Of a stretch of 64,000 nt of DNA, positions 37,543-47,507 are shown piece by piece (position 1 is the stretch's first letter; the number at the start of each line of letters is the position of its first letter). The position numbers were made by a program, and so were the translations under genes. The DNA is from Flavobacterium eburneipallidum (GTDB lineage Bacteria > Bacteroidota > Bacteroidia > Flavobacteriales > Flavobacteriaceae), in assembly GCF_027111355.2 (NCBI RefSeq), contig NZ_CP114291.2:1116001-1180000 (forward strand), given 5' to 3'. The notes below the pieces were generated by a model. It had not been told where the DNA came from. It was given only the letters and a program-made list of their open reading frames with translations, and made no database searches.

Positions 37543-39740
37543 AAAATTTAATTTATTTTCTTTCGCTCTTTTCAACAGTAGTTTTTTCGCAAAACTACAA
37601 CTACGGTATTGAGGAGCGTCCAAAGCAAACAACTCCTGCTAAACCAGCTGGTGTAAATAATCAATTAGAAGAAATTGAATATTTCAAGGCTTATTTGTTG
37701 CCATTGTCGCAAAAAGCTACTATTCAAAAAGCACTAGATACTTATGGATCCGTACGTTTAGAAAAAGGCGATTATTCAGGAGTGCCAATTGTTATGAAAA
37801 GTAATCAAAAGTTGTATGGACACAATACTTTAAATCCAGTATCGCGAATTACAATAGCCGCTGGAAGCACAAATGTACATTTAGAAAGCTTAAATATTGA
37901 TGGTGCTGGACAAGGAATACAATTTGAAGCAGGTAATCCAATAACAAATTGTATTATTAAAACTACAAAATACGGAACAATAACTGCTGTAGGTGCTAAA
38001 TTAGAAAATAATCTATTTATTAATATATTAAGTAGAATTCATTTTGATTTTAGTGCAACAGGATATTATAGAAACAATAAATTTATAAAACAACAATCAG
38101 GAATAGTTTCTCCTATAGTTTTGATTAAGGGGAATAGTATCACTCCTAGTAATGGGAATGTGCATTTTTGGACAAATTTATTAACTCCTTGGGGTGACGG
38201 AATGGTTCTTGATAATTTAGGTGATACAACATTTATAGGAGTTGATGCTGAAGGTTGGAACGGTACTGGTTCTAGTGTTGGTAACAAGGCTGCTATTTAT
38301 GCAAGAAATATGAGTAATTTGAAGTTAGCAGAAGTAGGAGGTGCTAATGGTTATTCACCTGTTAAAACACCAGGTTTTGATATTCAAGCTAATAATTTAT
38401 TATTGATACACCCAGCAATTGGTAGTGATGCTATAAGTTTAGTATCTCCAAATGCAAATGTAGTAAATGTTGGGGCTTATATGAACTACGCTAGAAGTAC
38501 AGGAACAGTAACGGGTTATGATATAACAGCTCAACGTTATCATTATCCTGATAATACTCAAGATGTTTTGTATAATGGTGTCGTTCAGAGTACAATAACT
38601 ACTCCAGCTACTGTATCGACAATTAAAAATGCTTTTTTAGGAACAAAACTAACTCCTTGGACAAAACCCAATTGGGAAACATTACCAGATCCATTAGGTG
38701 TAAATTGGAAAACTGAAAGAATAGGAAAGCCAGATAGTAGAGATTATATTCAAAATTTGATTAATACTAAAGGTATTGCTGAACTTCCAGAGGGTGTTTT
38801 TTATATTGGGTCTACTTTAAATGTAAGTGGTCAAAATCAAGGTATAATAGGGTCTGGTACTGGAAAAACTGTTATATGCGGGTTGACAGATGATTTTCCG
38901 CTAATAACTATGGTATCATTCGTCAATGGAATAAATTATCATCTTTCTAATCTAACATTACAAGGAGGTAGTGTGGGTCAGTTTTTTCCTGAAAATTATG
39001 TGGGAACAGCTTATTTGAATACTAAATTTGTAGTTTACAGAGATCAAAAAATAGGTATCCACTATTATAAAATGGGTGGAACAGATAATTGTTTTTTTGA
39101 TAATATTAGTTTTGTTAATTGTGGTGTTGGTATAATGCAAGAACCTAAAATGATTACAGATAATGTAGATATTTCTGGATATATTGATAAAGTTGTTTAT
39201 TATAAAGGTCAGTATATTAATTGCGGAATTGGTACATCAAATCATGCCATGAGAGGAAATAATTTGAATTCATGGGTAGATTGTAAATATGATGGTAATC
39301 GAATAGCTTACAGTAATGGTAGTAATAATTTTTCAATAATGGCTAATTGTGATTTTACAAATACTACAGGTGAATATGTTGCAAAAGGAGGAGATTTGTC
39401 ACTGTATGGTTGTAATTTTTATAATAACAGACCAACTATTGCATCTACTAACTTTGTTAATATATATGCTGAAGGTTGTAGTTTTTTGGATAAAGTACAG
39501 TTTGCAAGAGTGGTTCCTAATAATGATAATGGAGCTATAGTTATTAATTCAACTATTATTGGTGATGTGGTTACTAAAAATAGATCAGATAATAAAAAAG
39601 ATAATTCATTATTCATAAATACAGCTTTACCTTTTCATCCCACACTGAGTAAATTTATGATGAAAGTAACTAATGGTAAACCAACTGTTGTTATTGAATC
39701 AGAACCTAACCCATATCCACAGTTTTTAGTAACTCAATAA
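37539..39740 (+). CDS. Secreted parallel beta-helix protein (pectate-lyase-like fold)
   Basis: A 733-residue exported protein (signal peptide to about residue 17, VVFSQ) with many short repeating turns of the right-handed beta-helix type (for example VHLESLNIDGAGQGIQF and YHLSNLTLQGGSVGQF). It has two helix-like halves, each preceded by a segment like TIQKALDTYGSVRLEKGDY or YIQNLINTKGIAELPEGVFY, the typical N-cap of pectate-lyase-3 type domains. Such folds bind or cleave polysaccharides, but I see no clear catalytic residues. It ends the three-gene unit; a terminator follows at 39757. Its position beside the exopolysaccharide locus fits a role with a surface glycan (inference). Confidence 0.78.
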   Translation: MKNLIYFLSLFSTVVFSQNYNYGIEERPKQTTPAKPAGVNNQLEEIEYFKAYLLPLSQKATIQKALDTYGSVRLEKGDYSGVPIVMKSNQKLYGHNTLNPVSRITIAAGSTNVHLESLNIDGAGQGIQFEAGNPITNCIIKTTKYGTITAVGAKLENNLFINILSRIHFDFSATGYYRNNKFIKQQSGIVSPIVLIKGNSITPSNGNVHFWTNLLTPWGDGMVLDNLGDTTFIGVDAEGWNGTGSSVGNKAAIYARNMSNLKLAEVGGANGYSPVKTPGFDIQANNLLLIHPAIGSDAISLVSPNANVVNVGAYMNYARSTGTVTGYDITAQRYHYPDNTQDVLYNGVVQSTITTPATVSTIKNAFLGTKLTPWTKPNWETLPDPLGVNWKTERIGKPDSRDYIQNLINTKGIAELPEGVFYIGSTLNVSGQNQGIIGSGTGKTVICGLTDDFPLITMVSFVNGINYHLSNLTLQGGSVGQFFPENYVGTAYLNTKFVVYRDQKIGIHYYKMGGTDNCFFDNISFVNCGVGIMQEPKMITDNVDISGYIDKVVYYKGQYINCGIGTSNHAMRGNNLNSWVDCKYDGNRIAYSNGSNNFSIMANCDFTNTTGEYVAKGGDLSLYGCNFYNNRPTIASTNFVNIYAEGCSFLDKVQFARVVPNNDNGAIVINSTIIGDVVTKNRSDNKKDNSLFINTALPFHPTLSKFMMKVTNGKPTVVIESEPNPYPQFLVTQ

Positions 39741-40212
39741 AAAAATATAATTTGATAAAAAAAGCTTAAAATTAATACAAGTTAATTTTAAGCTTTTTTT
39801 GTGTGTATTTCTTTTTGCTTTGTTTTTAGTATAGTTTTCTTTAATTGTAATCAACCTTGAAATAAGCTAAAAGATGATTATGAAGTTTGTATTCTTTTTT
39901 AAAATTGATTATTAACTGTTGATAAAAGTAAAAATAGGTTATGTTGTATTTAATCGGATTTTAAAATCTTTTGACAGATTTATTATTGAGATAGTTTATC
40001 CTTATATATTTTTGAATAAAATTTAGAAGGTTTAATTAAAACAAAGCAATCTTTTAGCGTGATTACCCTTGGTGTAAAGGTGGTTTGTAGCAGAAATTAG
40101 AAATAAGTTTTTAAAGTAACTATCTGTTTGGAGCCTTTTTTAGATTTGCTTTAATATGAAAAACAAACAATAAAGAATAATCATTCGAAAATAATTTAGA
40201 ACGAAGTTTTCA
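39741..40212. other. Intergenic region before the exopolysaccharide locus
   Basis: 472 bases with the terminator at the left end and otherwise AT-rich sequence. No ORF of credible length was seen. A slightly more GC-rich patch at about 40055-40110 could encode only a 13-codon peptide, which I do not call. The promoter for the gene at 40213 should lie here but no clear consensus was recognised. Confidence 0.55.
39757..39800 (+). terminator. Strong bidirectional-looking terminator
   Basis: A 19-bp inverted repeat, from aaaaaaagcttaaaattaa (39757-39775) to ttaattttaagcttttttt (39782-39800), with a 6-base loop and T run. It lies 17 bases after the beta-helix gene stop. Confidence 0.9.
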
Positions 40213-40566
40213 ATGTCAAAAGAAAAAAAGATAATCACTTCCGAAGAATTCGATTTAGCTGTGCAAATAATAGCTGATTATAAAATGCAATTGGATAAGC
40301 AATTAAAAGAAGTTTTGGTTCGGAATCAAAAAATCGATATTCAAGGAGATATAAAAGAAAATAGCTTTAGGATGCTTCAAAGATATTATCAAATGTATTA
40401 TGGTACAAAATTGAATTGGGAAGATTTGAAAACCATGGATAGACACCTGCTTGAGGCGATAGATTATGATAAAATAAAACAAATAAAAGGGTGTGGGCGT
40501 ATGTCTTTATTTAATCTCAAGAAACTAATGATTTCTTATTCAGTTTTAGATAGAACGGAATTGTAA
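40213..40566 (+). CDS. Small hypothetical protein with helix-hairpin-helix-like C-terminus
   Basis: A 117-residue soluble, highly charged, mostly helical protein without signal peptide. The C-terminal IKQIKGCGRMSLFNLKKLM resembles a helix-hairpin-helix (GxG turn followed by a helix), like the end of the RNA polymerase alpha C-terminal domain, so nucleic-acid binding is possible. It lies alone between the beta-helix operon and the exopolysaccharide genes, facing the latter, and might regulate them, but that rests on position only. I do not recognise a named family. Confidence 0.65.
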   Translation: MSKEKKIITSEEFDLAVQIIADYKMQLDKQLKEVLVRNQKIDIQGDIKENSFRMLQRYYQMYYGTKLNWEDLKTMDRHLLEAIDYDKIKQIKGCGRMSLFNLKKLMISYSVLDRTEL

Positions 40567-40695
40567 AAAGTGATAAAACAATTTATTTGTTGATTAATAA
40601 AAAATGCTTTTTGTATTAAAAATAAAACAAAAAAATACTAGAAAAATAGAAGCTACATTGCTTTGAATTATTTCCATTAGAATAGTAATATTACA

Positions 40696-40703
40696 TATAT
40701 TTG
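40696..40703 (+). promoter_or_regulatory. Putative -7 box before UDP-glucose dehydrogenase
   Basis: TATATTTG matches TAnnTTTG and lies 22 bases before the ATG at 40726. No TTG at the standard upstream spacing was found. Confidence 0.4.
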
Positions 40704-40725
40704 AATCAAAATTTAAAAGATTAAA

Positions 40726-42138
40726 ATGAAAATAAAAAATATCTGTTGTCTAGGTGCTGGTTATGTTGGTGGTCCAACAATGTCAGTTATCGCTTTAAAA
40801 TGTCCTGAAATAAAAGTAACTGTAGTCGATTTAAACCAAGCTCGTATTGCAGCTTGGAATGATGAAAATTTAGATAATTTACCTGTTTATGAACCAAGAC
40901 TGGCTGAAGTAGTTGGAGAAGCGAGAGGTCGCAATCTTTTTTTCTCAACAGATGTTGATGCCGCAATTGATGCCGCCGATATGATTTTTATTGCAGTAAA
41001 TACACCAACTAAAACCTATGGTGAAGGAAAAGGAATGGCTGCCGATCTTAAATTTGTTGAATTGTGTGCCAGACAAATAGCTCGAATTGCTAAAAATGAT
41101 AAAATCATTGTAGAAAAATCAACTTTGCCAGTTCGAACTGCTGAAACTTTGCAAACTATTTTAGATAGTACTGGTAATGGTGTTCATTTTGAAGTGTTAT
41201 CTAATCCGGAATTTTTAGCCGAGGGTACAGCAATCGACGATTTATTTAATGCCGATAGAGTATTGATTGGTGGAAAACAAACTCCAAAAGGGAAAGAGGC
41301 CATTCAAGCTTTGGTTGATGTTTATGCGCATTGGTTGTCGCCAAAACAAATTTTAACTACCAATGTTTGGTCTTCGGAATTATCAAAATTAACAGCAAAC
41401 GCGTTTTTGGCACAAAGAATTTCTTCTATAAATGCACTTTCAGCCTTGTGCGAAGCTACAGAAGCTAATGTTGATGAGGTAGCTAATGCAATAGGAACTG
41501 ATAGTCGAATTGGGCCTAAATTTTTGAAAGCCTCTGTAGGATTTGGAGGTTCTTGTTTTCAAAAAGATATTCTGAATTTAGTGTATTTGTGCCGCTTTTT
41601 CAATTTGCCCGAAGTCGCTAATTATTGGGAGCAAGTAATCATCTTAAACGATTATCAAAAATACCGTTTTGCTAAAAAAATTATTAGCTCTTTATTCAAT
41701 ACCGTTAGCGACAAAAAAATAACATTCTTGGGTTGGGCTTTCAAAAAAGATACGAATGACACTAGAGAATCTGCAGCAATTTATGTAGCGGAACATCTTA
41801 TTGAAGACGGTGCTCAAATACATGTTTATGACCCAAAAGTTTCTGAAGCAAAAATTAAAGCTGATATGAGCTATTTGTGGGAACTAAATGGACTTACAGA
41901 ACAAAGAATTGCATCAAAATTGAAACAAATATTTGTGTATAAGACACCAATGGAAGCAATGGATCAGGCTCATGCAGTAGCAATATTGACAGAATGGGAC
42001 GAATTCAAAACGTATGATTGGGAAGCTATTTATACTAAAATGTATAAACCTGCTTTTGTATTTGACGGTCGTAATATTCTTGATGAAGAAAAATTAGCAG
42101 CAATAGGTTTTCAAGTAAAAGGAATAGGTAAAGGGTAA
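40726..42138 (+). CDS. ugd: UDP-glucose 6-dehydrogenase
   Basis: A 470-residue cytoplasmic enzyme oxidising UDP-glucose to UDP-glucuronate with two NAD. The N-terminal Rossmann motif is GAGYVGGP (10-17). The catalytic Cys277 lies in [10 protein letters not shown], with Lys221 in [12 protein letters not shown] and Glu165 in [10 protein letters not shown]. The length and the [12 protein letters not shown] start resemble the eukaryotic-type enzymes (about 470-490 residues) more than the short bacterial form. It opens the plus-strand exopolysaccharide region and supplies the substrate of the UDP-glucuronate decarboxylase at 56866. The product is probably a glycan with glucuronate and/or xylose residues. 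Confidence 0.95.
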   Translation: MKIKNICCLGAGYVGGPTMSVIALKCPEIKVTVVDLNQARIAAWNDENLDNLPVYEPRLAEVVGEARGRNLFFSTDVDAAIDAADMIFIAVNTPTKTYGEGKGMAADLKFVELCARQIARIAKNDKIIVEKSTLPVRTAETLQTILDSTGNGVHFEVLSNPEFLAEGTAIDDLFNADRVLIGGKQTPKGKEAIQALVDVYAHWLSPKQILTTNVWSSELSKLTANAFLAQRISSINALSALCEATEANVDEVANAIGTDSRIGPKFLKASVGFGGSCFQKDILNLVYLCRFFNLPEVANYWEQVIILNDYQKYRFAKKIISSLFNTVSDKKITFLGWAFKKDTNDTRESAAIYVAEHLIEDGAQIHVYDPKVSEAKIKADMSYLWELNGLTEQRIASKLKQIFVYKTPMEAMDQAHAVAILTEWDEFKTYDWEAIYTKMYKPAFVFDGRNILDEEKLAAIGFQVKGIGKG

Positions 42139-42220
42139 TTTGCTCGTAAAGAAATAGATTGAGTTAGAAGATAGTTAGTACAGTTTTGAATTACAATATT
42201 TTTGGGTTAAAAAAACAGGA

Positions 42221-43522
42221 ATGATTAGAGCTTTAGATAAAATAAAACAACACAAGCATTACGACAAAAGCTTAAACATTCTAAAGTTAATTTCTTTGGT
42301 AGGAAGTACAGAGATTTTACTAAAAGGAATTGGATTTATTTCAGGTATTCTGATTGTGAGATTTTTGCCTGTTCAAGAATATGCTTTTTATACACTGGCC
42401 AACACTATGTTAGGGACTTTGATTGTTTTAACAGATGGAGGTATATCTAATGGTATCATGTCTTTGAGTGGAAAAGTGTGGCAAGATCCAAAAAAATTAG
42501 GTGTTATTCTAGCCACAGGGCTAGACTTAAGAAAGAAATTTGCTTTGGTAACTATGCTAGTAGCTGTTCCAATTATATTTTACTTATTAATGCTGAACAA
42601 AGCTAGTTGGTTGACAGCAGTGTTAATATTACTTTCTTTAATTCCTGCGTTTTATGCTGACTTATCCGATTCTTTGCTAGAAATAACTCCAAAATTGCAT
42701 CAGGATATCGCAAGCCTACAAAAAAATCAATTGACGGTCGGTTTAGGTCGATTAGCACTAACTGTATTTACGATATTCATTTTTCCTTGGACATTTGTTA
42801 TCCTTCTGGCTTCAGGACTTCCTAGAATATATGGTAATCTAAAATTAAAAAAGATTAATGCAAAATTTGTAGATACCAACCAAAAACCAGACCCATTAAT
42901 ACGAAAAGAGATTTTGAAGGTAGTAGCTCGAATTTTGCCTAATATTATTTTCTTTGCTTTTTCAGGACAAATTGTAATTTGGATTTTATCTGTTTTTGGG
43001 AATGCAAATGAGTTGGCTAGTATTGGTGCTTTAGGCAGATTCTCCATACTTATAGGTCTTTTTACTAGTGTTCTAGCGACGCTTTTTATACCTCGTTTCT
43101 CAAGATTAGAAGATAATAAATCAAAAATTTGGAAAGTATTTCTAATTTTTCAATTGATACTATTTGTGTTTTCAGGTTTTGTTATGTTGATTGTTTTTCT
43201 TTTTCCGACACAAATGCTTTGGATTTTAGGAGCTTCATACAGTGGATTATCCTCGGAGCTTTTTCTGATTTTGTTGTCAAATTGTATTGGTCTTATTACT
43301 GCAATGACTGGTAACTTGATTGGGAGCAGAGGACATTTTTTAAACCCAATATTTGTTATTGGAATGAATTTGTGTACTGTAGTTACTGCTTTTTTTATAT
43401 GGAATTTATCAACATTACAAGGGATATTGTATTATAGTATTTTGTACCAATGTGTTTCTTTAATAGTGAATTACGGTTTTAGTTTTTATAAATTAAGTTT
43501 TAATACAAAATCACATATTTAA
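42221..43522 (+). CDS. Polysaccharide flippase, Wzx/MATE-like
   Basis: A 433-residue integral membrane protein with about 12 hydrophobic segments, related to lipopolysaccharide/O-antigen flippases of the MOP superfamily. It is expected to move undecaprenyl-linked repeat units across the inner membrane. Supporting stretches are the N-terminal GIGFISGILIVRFLPVQEYAF and the central FSGQIVIWILSVFGN. It precedes a GT2 gene by 7 bases and is followed by the glycosyltransferase series, the expected context for a Wzx protein. A Wzy-like partner is at 50820. Confidence 0.85.
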   Translation: MIRALDKIKQHKHYDKSLNILKLISLVGSTEILLKGIGFISGILIVRFLPVQEYAFYTLANTMLGTLIVLTDGGISNGIMSLSGKVWQDPKKLGVILATGLDLRKKFALVTMLVAVPIIFYLLMLNKASWLTAVLILLSLIPAFYADLSDSLLEITPKLHQDIASLQKNQLTVGLGRLALTVFTIFIFPWTFVILLASGLPRIYGNLKLKKINAKFVDTNQKPDPLIRKEILKVVARILPNIIFFAFSGQIVIWILSVFGNANELASIGALGRFSILIGLFTSVLATLFIPRFSRLEDNKSKIWKVFLIFQLILFVFSGFVMLIVFLFPTQMLWILGASYSGLSSELFLILLSNCIGLITAMTGNLIGSRGHFLNPIFVIGMNLCTVVTAFFIWNLSTLQGILYYSILYQCVSLIVNYGFSFYKLSFNTKSHI

Positions 43523-43529
43523 ATACCAA

Positions 43530-44324
43530 ATGAAACTATCCATTATAACCATTAATTATAACGATTTGACAGGTTTAAAAAACACTGTTGAGTCTGTAAT
43601 AAATCAAAGTTGGAAAGATTATGAACACATTATAATTGACGGAGGTTCTAAAGACGGTAGTTGTGAATACATCAATGACAACGCTCAATATTTTTCTTAT
43701 TTTGTTAGCGAACCAGATAAGGGGATTTATAATGCAATGAACAAAGGTATTGCAAAAGCTAATGGAGAGTATTTATTAATGTTGAATGCTGGAGACTTAC
43801 TGTATAATAATCAAGTTTTGAGTAAAATATTTGAAAAAACTAATTACACTCAAGATATTATTTATGGTGATGTAGATAGAGAAAGTAAAGGAGTTGTGTT
43901 TACAGAAAGCATTTTTCCAGACAAACTGACTTTTGGGTTTTTAAGATACGGCATGATTAGTCATCAAGCGGCTTTTTTTAAGAGAAAGCTACATGATACT
44001 GTTGGATTATATGACGAAACAATAAAATATGGAGCCGATTGGCATTTTATAATTAAATCAGTATGCAAGTATAATGCTACTTACTTGCATCTGAACTTTA
44101 AAATGGCAATATGTAGTGCAGATGGATTAACTTGCAATCCATCAGAATTTGATAAAATGTTTGAAGAAAAAACAACAGTTTTAAGGAAGGAATTTCCAGC
44201 TTTCGTTGACGATTATTTAGCTTTAGACGAATTAGATAGAAAAAAAATAAGCAACCGTGTCAATTATTTTATAGCTAATTTTAAACAATTTGTTAAAAAA
44301 ATAATTGGATATAAAAAATCATAA
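43530..44324 (+). CDS. Glycosyltransferase family 2
   Basis: A 264-residue GT-A fold enzyme. The N-terminal MKLSIITINYNDLTGL, IIDGGSKDGS and SEPDKGIYNAMNKGIAKANG motifs are those of WcaE-like GT2 proteins, and LNAGDLLY occupies the position of the metal-binding DxD. It should add one sugar to the lipid-linked repeat unit on the cytoplasmic face. It begins 7 bases after the flippase gene. Donor and linkage cannot be inferred. It resembles the GT2 at 58150. Confidence 0.88.
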   Translation: MKLSIITINYNDLTGLKNTVESVINQSWKDYEHIIIDGGSKDGSCEYINDNAQYFSYFVSEPDKGIYNAMNKGIAKANGEYLLMLNAGDLLYNNQVLSKIFEKTNYTQDIIYGDVDRESKGVVFTESIFPDKLTFGFLRYGMISHQAAFFKRKLHDTVGLYDETIKYGADWHFIIKSVCKYNATYLHLNFKMAICSADGLTCNPSEFDKMFEEKTTVLRKEFPAFVDDYLALDELDRKKISNRVNYFIANFKQFVKKIIGYKKS

Positions 44325-44364
44325 TTACTTCAAAACAAAAGAGATTCAATAAAATTTTAATAAT

Positions 44365-45288
44365 ATGAAAAAATTACCTGGTCAAGGAGGAATTACAAAA
44401 AAGATTGCTACATCAATTGGTAAGTCCAATCGTGAAAAATTTTTAAAACAAGTTGAATCAAATTTGGCTAATTTACTTGTAAAAGTCAATCCAAAAAAAG
44501 CTATAGCTATGGAAGTGGCTAGTTTTTCTTCTTGTAATGATTTTGCTGAACAAATGTTGTCAATAGTATCATTTCTCCGATATGTTGGTACACCGGTAAA
44601 ATGGACTATTTATTCTGATGGATCACACACTCAAAGCCAAAAAGATTGTTTATTAAATAATTTTAATTTTGTGGCTATTTCGAGTATGGATTTTACAGAA
44701 TTAAACTCCATAGAGCATTTGTGTAAAGAGGAGATAAAACCTTATCATGAGTATATTTTGCATTACGGAAAAAAGCTAGCTCTTGGAAGACGTTTGTATT
44801 ATTATTTACATCATAAAGTAGAATTACCTACTTTATTTATTGACTCTGATATCTTATTTTATGATAAAGCTAATTCTTTTGATATAATTTTATCCGAAAA
44901 TCCTAAACCTGATGGATGGTATATGCCCGATGCAATTTGGGGCTGTTTAGATAGTAGGTACAAAGAAAATTATAGCGAGCAATTTTATCAAGTTAATGCT
45001 GGCTTTATGTTGTTGAATAAGGATTTTAACATAACAAAAAATGGTTTGGATTTCTTTAAAACTATAGATTACAATTATGAATATTTTAGTGATCAAACTA
45101 TTTTTCAAATTATATTAAAGGATAATTCTTTTATGCCTTTGACCCCTAAAACTTTTATACTAGATTCTGAAGATCAATTTGATTTTTCGTATCTATACAA
45201 GCCAAAACAAATGGCAGTTCGCCATTATACAGGGCCAGTTCGTCATAAAATGTGGCAAAAAAATTACAAATGGCATTTAGGTCTTTAA
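44365..45288 (+). CDS. Putative glycosyltransferase (GT-A-like, DSD motif)
   Basis: A 307-residue soluble protein with a nucleotide-sugar transferase pattern. The segment PTLFIDSDILFYD contains a DxD motif, with QVNAGFMLLNK and SDQTIFQIIL downstream, similar to GT8-like or mannosyltransferase-like folds. The C-terminal RHYTGPVRHKMW carries His residues that often complete the metal site. I cannot assign a CAZy family by eye. It is 10 bases before another unassigned transferase and lies in the repeat-unit assembly block. Confidence 0.7.
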   Translation: MKKLPGQGGITKKIATSIGKSNREKFLKQVESNLANLLVKVNPKKAIAMEVASFSSCNDFAEQMLSIVSFLRYVGTPVKWTIYSDGSHTQSQKDCLLNNFNFVAISSMDFTELNSIEHLCKEEIKPYHEYILHYGKKLALGRRLYYYLHHKVELPTLFIDSDILFYDKANSFDIILSENPKPDGWYMPDAIWGCLDSRYKENYSEQFYQVNAGFMLLNKDFNITKNGLDFFKTIDYNYEYFSDQTIFQIILKDNSFMPLTPKTFILDSEDQFDFSYLYKPKQMAVRHYTGPVRHKMWQKNYKWHLGL

Positions 45289-45297
45289 AAAAATAAA

Positions 45298-46296
45298 ATG
45301 AAGAAAGGAATCATTTTAGTGGCTAATTTGAAGAGCCAGTGGTATTGTGAAAATCTAATTTACTCCATTCGTAAGAGTGGATGTCAATTGCCTATTCGCT
45401 TAATTCATTTTGGAGGAGAGCCAGTAAATTCTAAAAAAATATTAGATGAAGTAGAGTTTTTAACCGTTGATAATTTTTCAGAAGAAGCTAAAGCATTTAT
45501 AAATAATTTAAGAAGCGTTTTAACAGATTGTCCAGTAGGCTTTTTGTATCGCTTTTTAGGTTGGTTTTCAGATTGGGATGAATTTATTTATTCAGATAAT
45601 GATATTGTTGCTTTGATGAATTGGGAACGCTTGTTTGATCATACCCAAAATTACGATTTAATTCATGCTGATGAAGAATATACCACTCAAGGAATCTATA
45701 ATTATTTGTTACCAGATGAGGTAGAAACTATTTTTGGTAAAGGAAGTTTAAGTACGGCTATGACTGCGGGACATGTGTTGGTCAAAAAAAATCCAAAAAT
45801 GATAGCCGATATGAATGCAGCCGTAGATTGGTTCAAAAAGAATTCTGATATTCCTAGAAAACACGACCAATCCTTGATGCATATTGCTGCTTTAATAGGA
45901 AATTGGAAGTTGCTGAATCTTTGTAAGCCACCTCACAAATGGTTGAGTTCATGGACGGGTGACTATAAAAATAGTTTGGATTTAATTCATGCTATTCAAG
46001 GAGATGGTGAGAGGCAAACAGAATCCTTTAAAGCTTGGTTTTCAAGTTTATCTGGAGAAGAAAAAAAGCAGTACGAACAACAATCATCACAAAAAAGTAT
46101 TAAAGTTTCGATAAGTCATTTGCATTATTCTGGAAGAGGACGTATCGGAGCCGAGGCTATTGATGATTTAATGTATTCAAGTCAAACAAATGAAAGTAGA
46201 ATGATGCGGTTTTTTAAAGTTCAAATCGCTGATTTACTCTATATAACATACGTAAAAGGACAGATAAAGCGAGTGAAAAGATATTTAAACCGCTAG
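45298..46296 (+). CDS. Putative glycosyltransferase (DND motif)
   Basis: A 332-residue soluble protein. FIYSDNDIVALMNW carries a DxD-like metal-binding motif. AMTAGHVLVKKNPKM and KHDQSLMHIAAL follow in the order expected of a GT-A transferase, and ISHLHYSGRG near the C-terminus may be the acceptor-side metal His. It starts 9 bases after the previous gene. The family is not recognised beyond the fold-level likeness; the flanking genes have similar length and layout. Confidence 0.65.
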   Translation: MKKGIILVANLKSQWYCENLIYSIRKSGCQLPIRLIHFGGEPVNSKKILDEVEFLTVDNFSEEAKAFINNLRSVLTDCPVGFLYRFLGWFSDWDEFIYSDNDIVALMNWERLFDHTQNYDLIHADEEYTTQGIYNYLLPDEVETIFGKGSLSTAMTAGHVLVKKNPKMIADMNAAVDWFKKNSDIPRKHDQSLMHIAALIGNWKLLNLCKPPHKWLSSWTGDYKNSLDLIHAIQGDGERQTESFKAWFSSLSGEEKKQYEQQSSQKSIKVSISHLHYSGRGRIGAEAIDDLMYSSQTNESRMMRFFKVQIADLLYITYVKGQIKRVKRYLNR

Positions 46297-46312
46297 TCCA
46301 AAAATAAAATTT

Positions 46313-47284
46313 ATGAATACAGCAATTTGTACTCTTTTTGAAGGTCATTACCATTATGGTGTGGCTACACTTTCAAACTCACTCTACAATCAGGGGTTTC
46401 GAGGCACTGTTTATGTAGGTTATCGAGGAGAATTGCCTAATTGGGCAGCTAAAGGGAAAAAAGAGTCAGTAGGAAAATGGAGCGAAGCAATAGTATTAAG
46501 TCCTACAGAAGGCTTACAACTTGTTTTTTTACCTTTAACTACGACTTATAGTTTGACCAATTATAAACCTGATTTCATGTTAGATTTATGGAATGGTCCT
46601 GAAAAAAATGCTGATGCATTGTTTTATTTTGATCCCGATATTGTTATCGAAGATTCTTGGATTTGTTTTAAACAGTGGGTTAATTGTGGAGTAGCACTAT
46701 GTGAAGATGTAAATTCTCCTATACAAGAATTTCATCCCCGCAGAGTAGGATGGAGAAATTATTTTAAAAATTTTAATCTGGATTTAGAATATAAAAATCA
46801 AATCTATGTTAACGGAGGTTTCATAGGATTATTAAAAAAAGACATTGCATTTTTGCAATTATGGAAACAAATTCAGGAATACATGGGAGATGCCATTGGA
46901 GGTTTAGAGAAATCTATTTTTTCAAATCAAGGATACCATTCAACAATATCAAAAATGGAGGGTTTTACTATTTTTGATAAATCCGATCAAGATGCACTTA
47001 ACGCAACTATTGAGGTTTACAATGGTGCAATTAGTTATATTGGTAAAGAAGGAATGGGGTTTGTTTCAGGTAAGCCAACAATGAGTCATGCTTTAGGAGC
47101 ACCAAAACCTTGGAAAACAAATCATTTATTGAGGTCGTTACATGGAAGAGTACCAAGAAATGAGGATGTAGTATATTGGAAAAACACCTTAAGTCCCATT
47201 TTGGCACATTCAAAACAAGAAATTTATAAAAAAGAGTTAAGCGTGAAGTTTTCTAAATTAATAGGTAGGTTTTACAAGCTTTAA
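46313..47284 (+). CDS. Putative glycosyltransferase (DPD motif)
   Basis: A 323-residue soluble protein starting MNTAICTLFEGHYHYGVATL, as in GT8-like sugar transferases that begin with an access loop. LFYFDPDIVIED holds the DxD motif and YVNGGFIGLLKKD the usual following strand, and SHALGAPKPWK near the C-terminus provides a conserved-looking His. It is the third unassigned transferase in a row and is followed by a 223-base gap, where a new transcription start may lie. Confidence 0.68.
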   Translation: MNTAICTLFEGHYHYGVATLSNSLYNQGFRGTVYVGYRGELPNWAAKGKKESVGKWSEAIVLSPTEGLQLVFLPLTTTYSLTNYKPDFMLDLWNGPEKNADALFYFDPDIVIEDSWICFKQWVNCGVALCEDVNSPIQEFHPRRVGWRNYFKNFNLDLEYKNQIYVNGGFIGLLKKDIAFLQLWKQIQEYMGDAIGGLEKSIFSNQGYHSTISKMEGFTIFDKSDQDALNATIEVYNGAISYIGKEGMGFVSGKPTMSHALGAPKPWKTNHLLRSLHGRVPRNEDVVYWKNTLSPILAHSKQEIYKKELSVKFSKLIGRFYKL

Positions 47285-47507
47285 AGTCAATACGCGTTTA
47301 AAATTTGTTTCAATTTAGAAGATATTAATAAGAATTAATTTTAAATTTGTTTTTTTTAAATCATCTTTATAATATTTGGTTTAAGTATGATAATTTTAAA
47401 TTTATTTTCACAAAATTCAAATAGTATTTTTGAATAATTTGTTAAAATGAAATTATATTTAAGAAAGATTTTGTTGAGTCTTTTATTTGATTAAAAAGAA
47501 AGTTTAT

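Noticed and set aside
40055..40110. A 13-codon leader peptide or small RNA before the gene at 40213
   Set aside because: Too short to support; no hairpin or start context beyond chance.
47487..47507. TTG start that would extend the exostosin-like protein by seven residues
   Set aside because: The ATG at 47508 opens the conserved-looking N-terminal strand MKVYILSAYDED; the added residues are Lys-rich and lack support.
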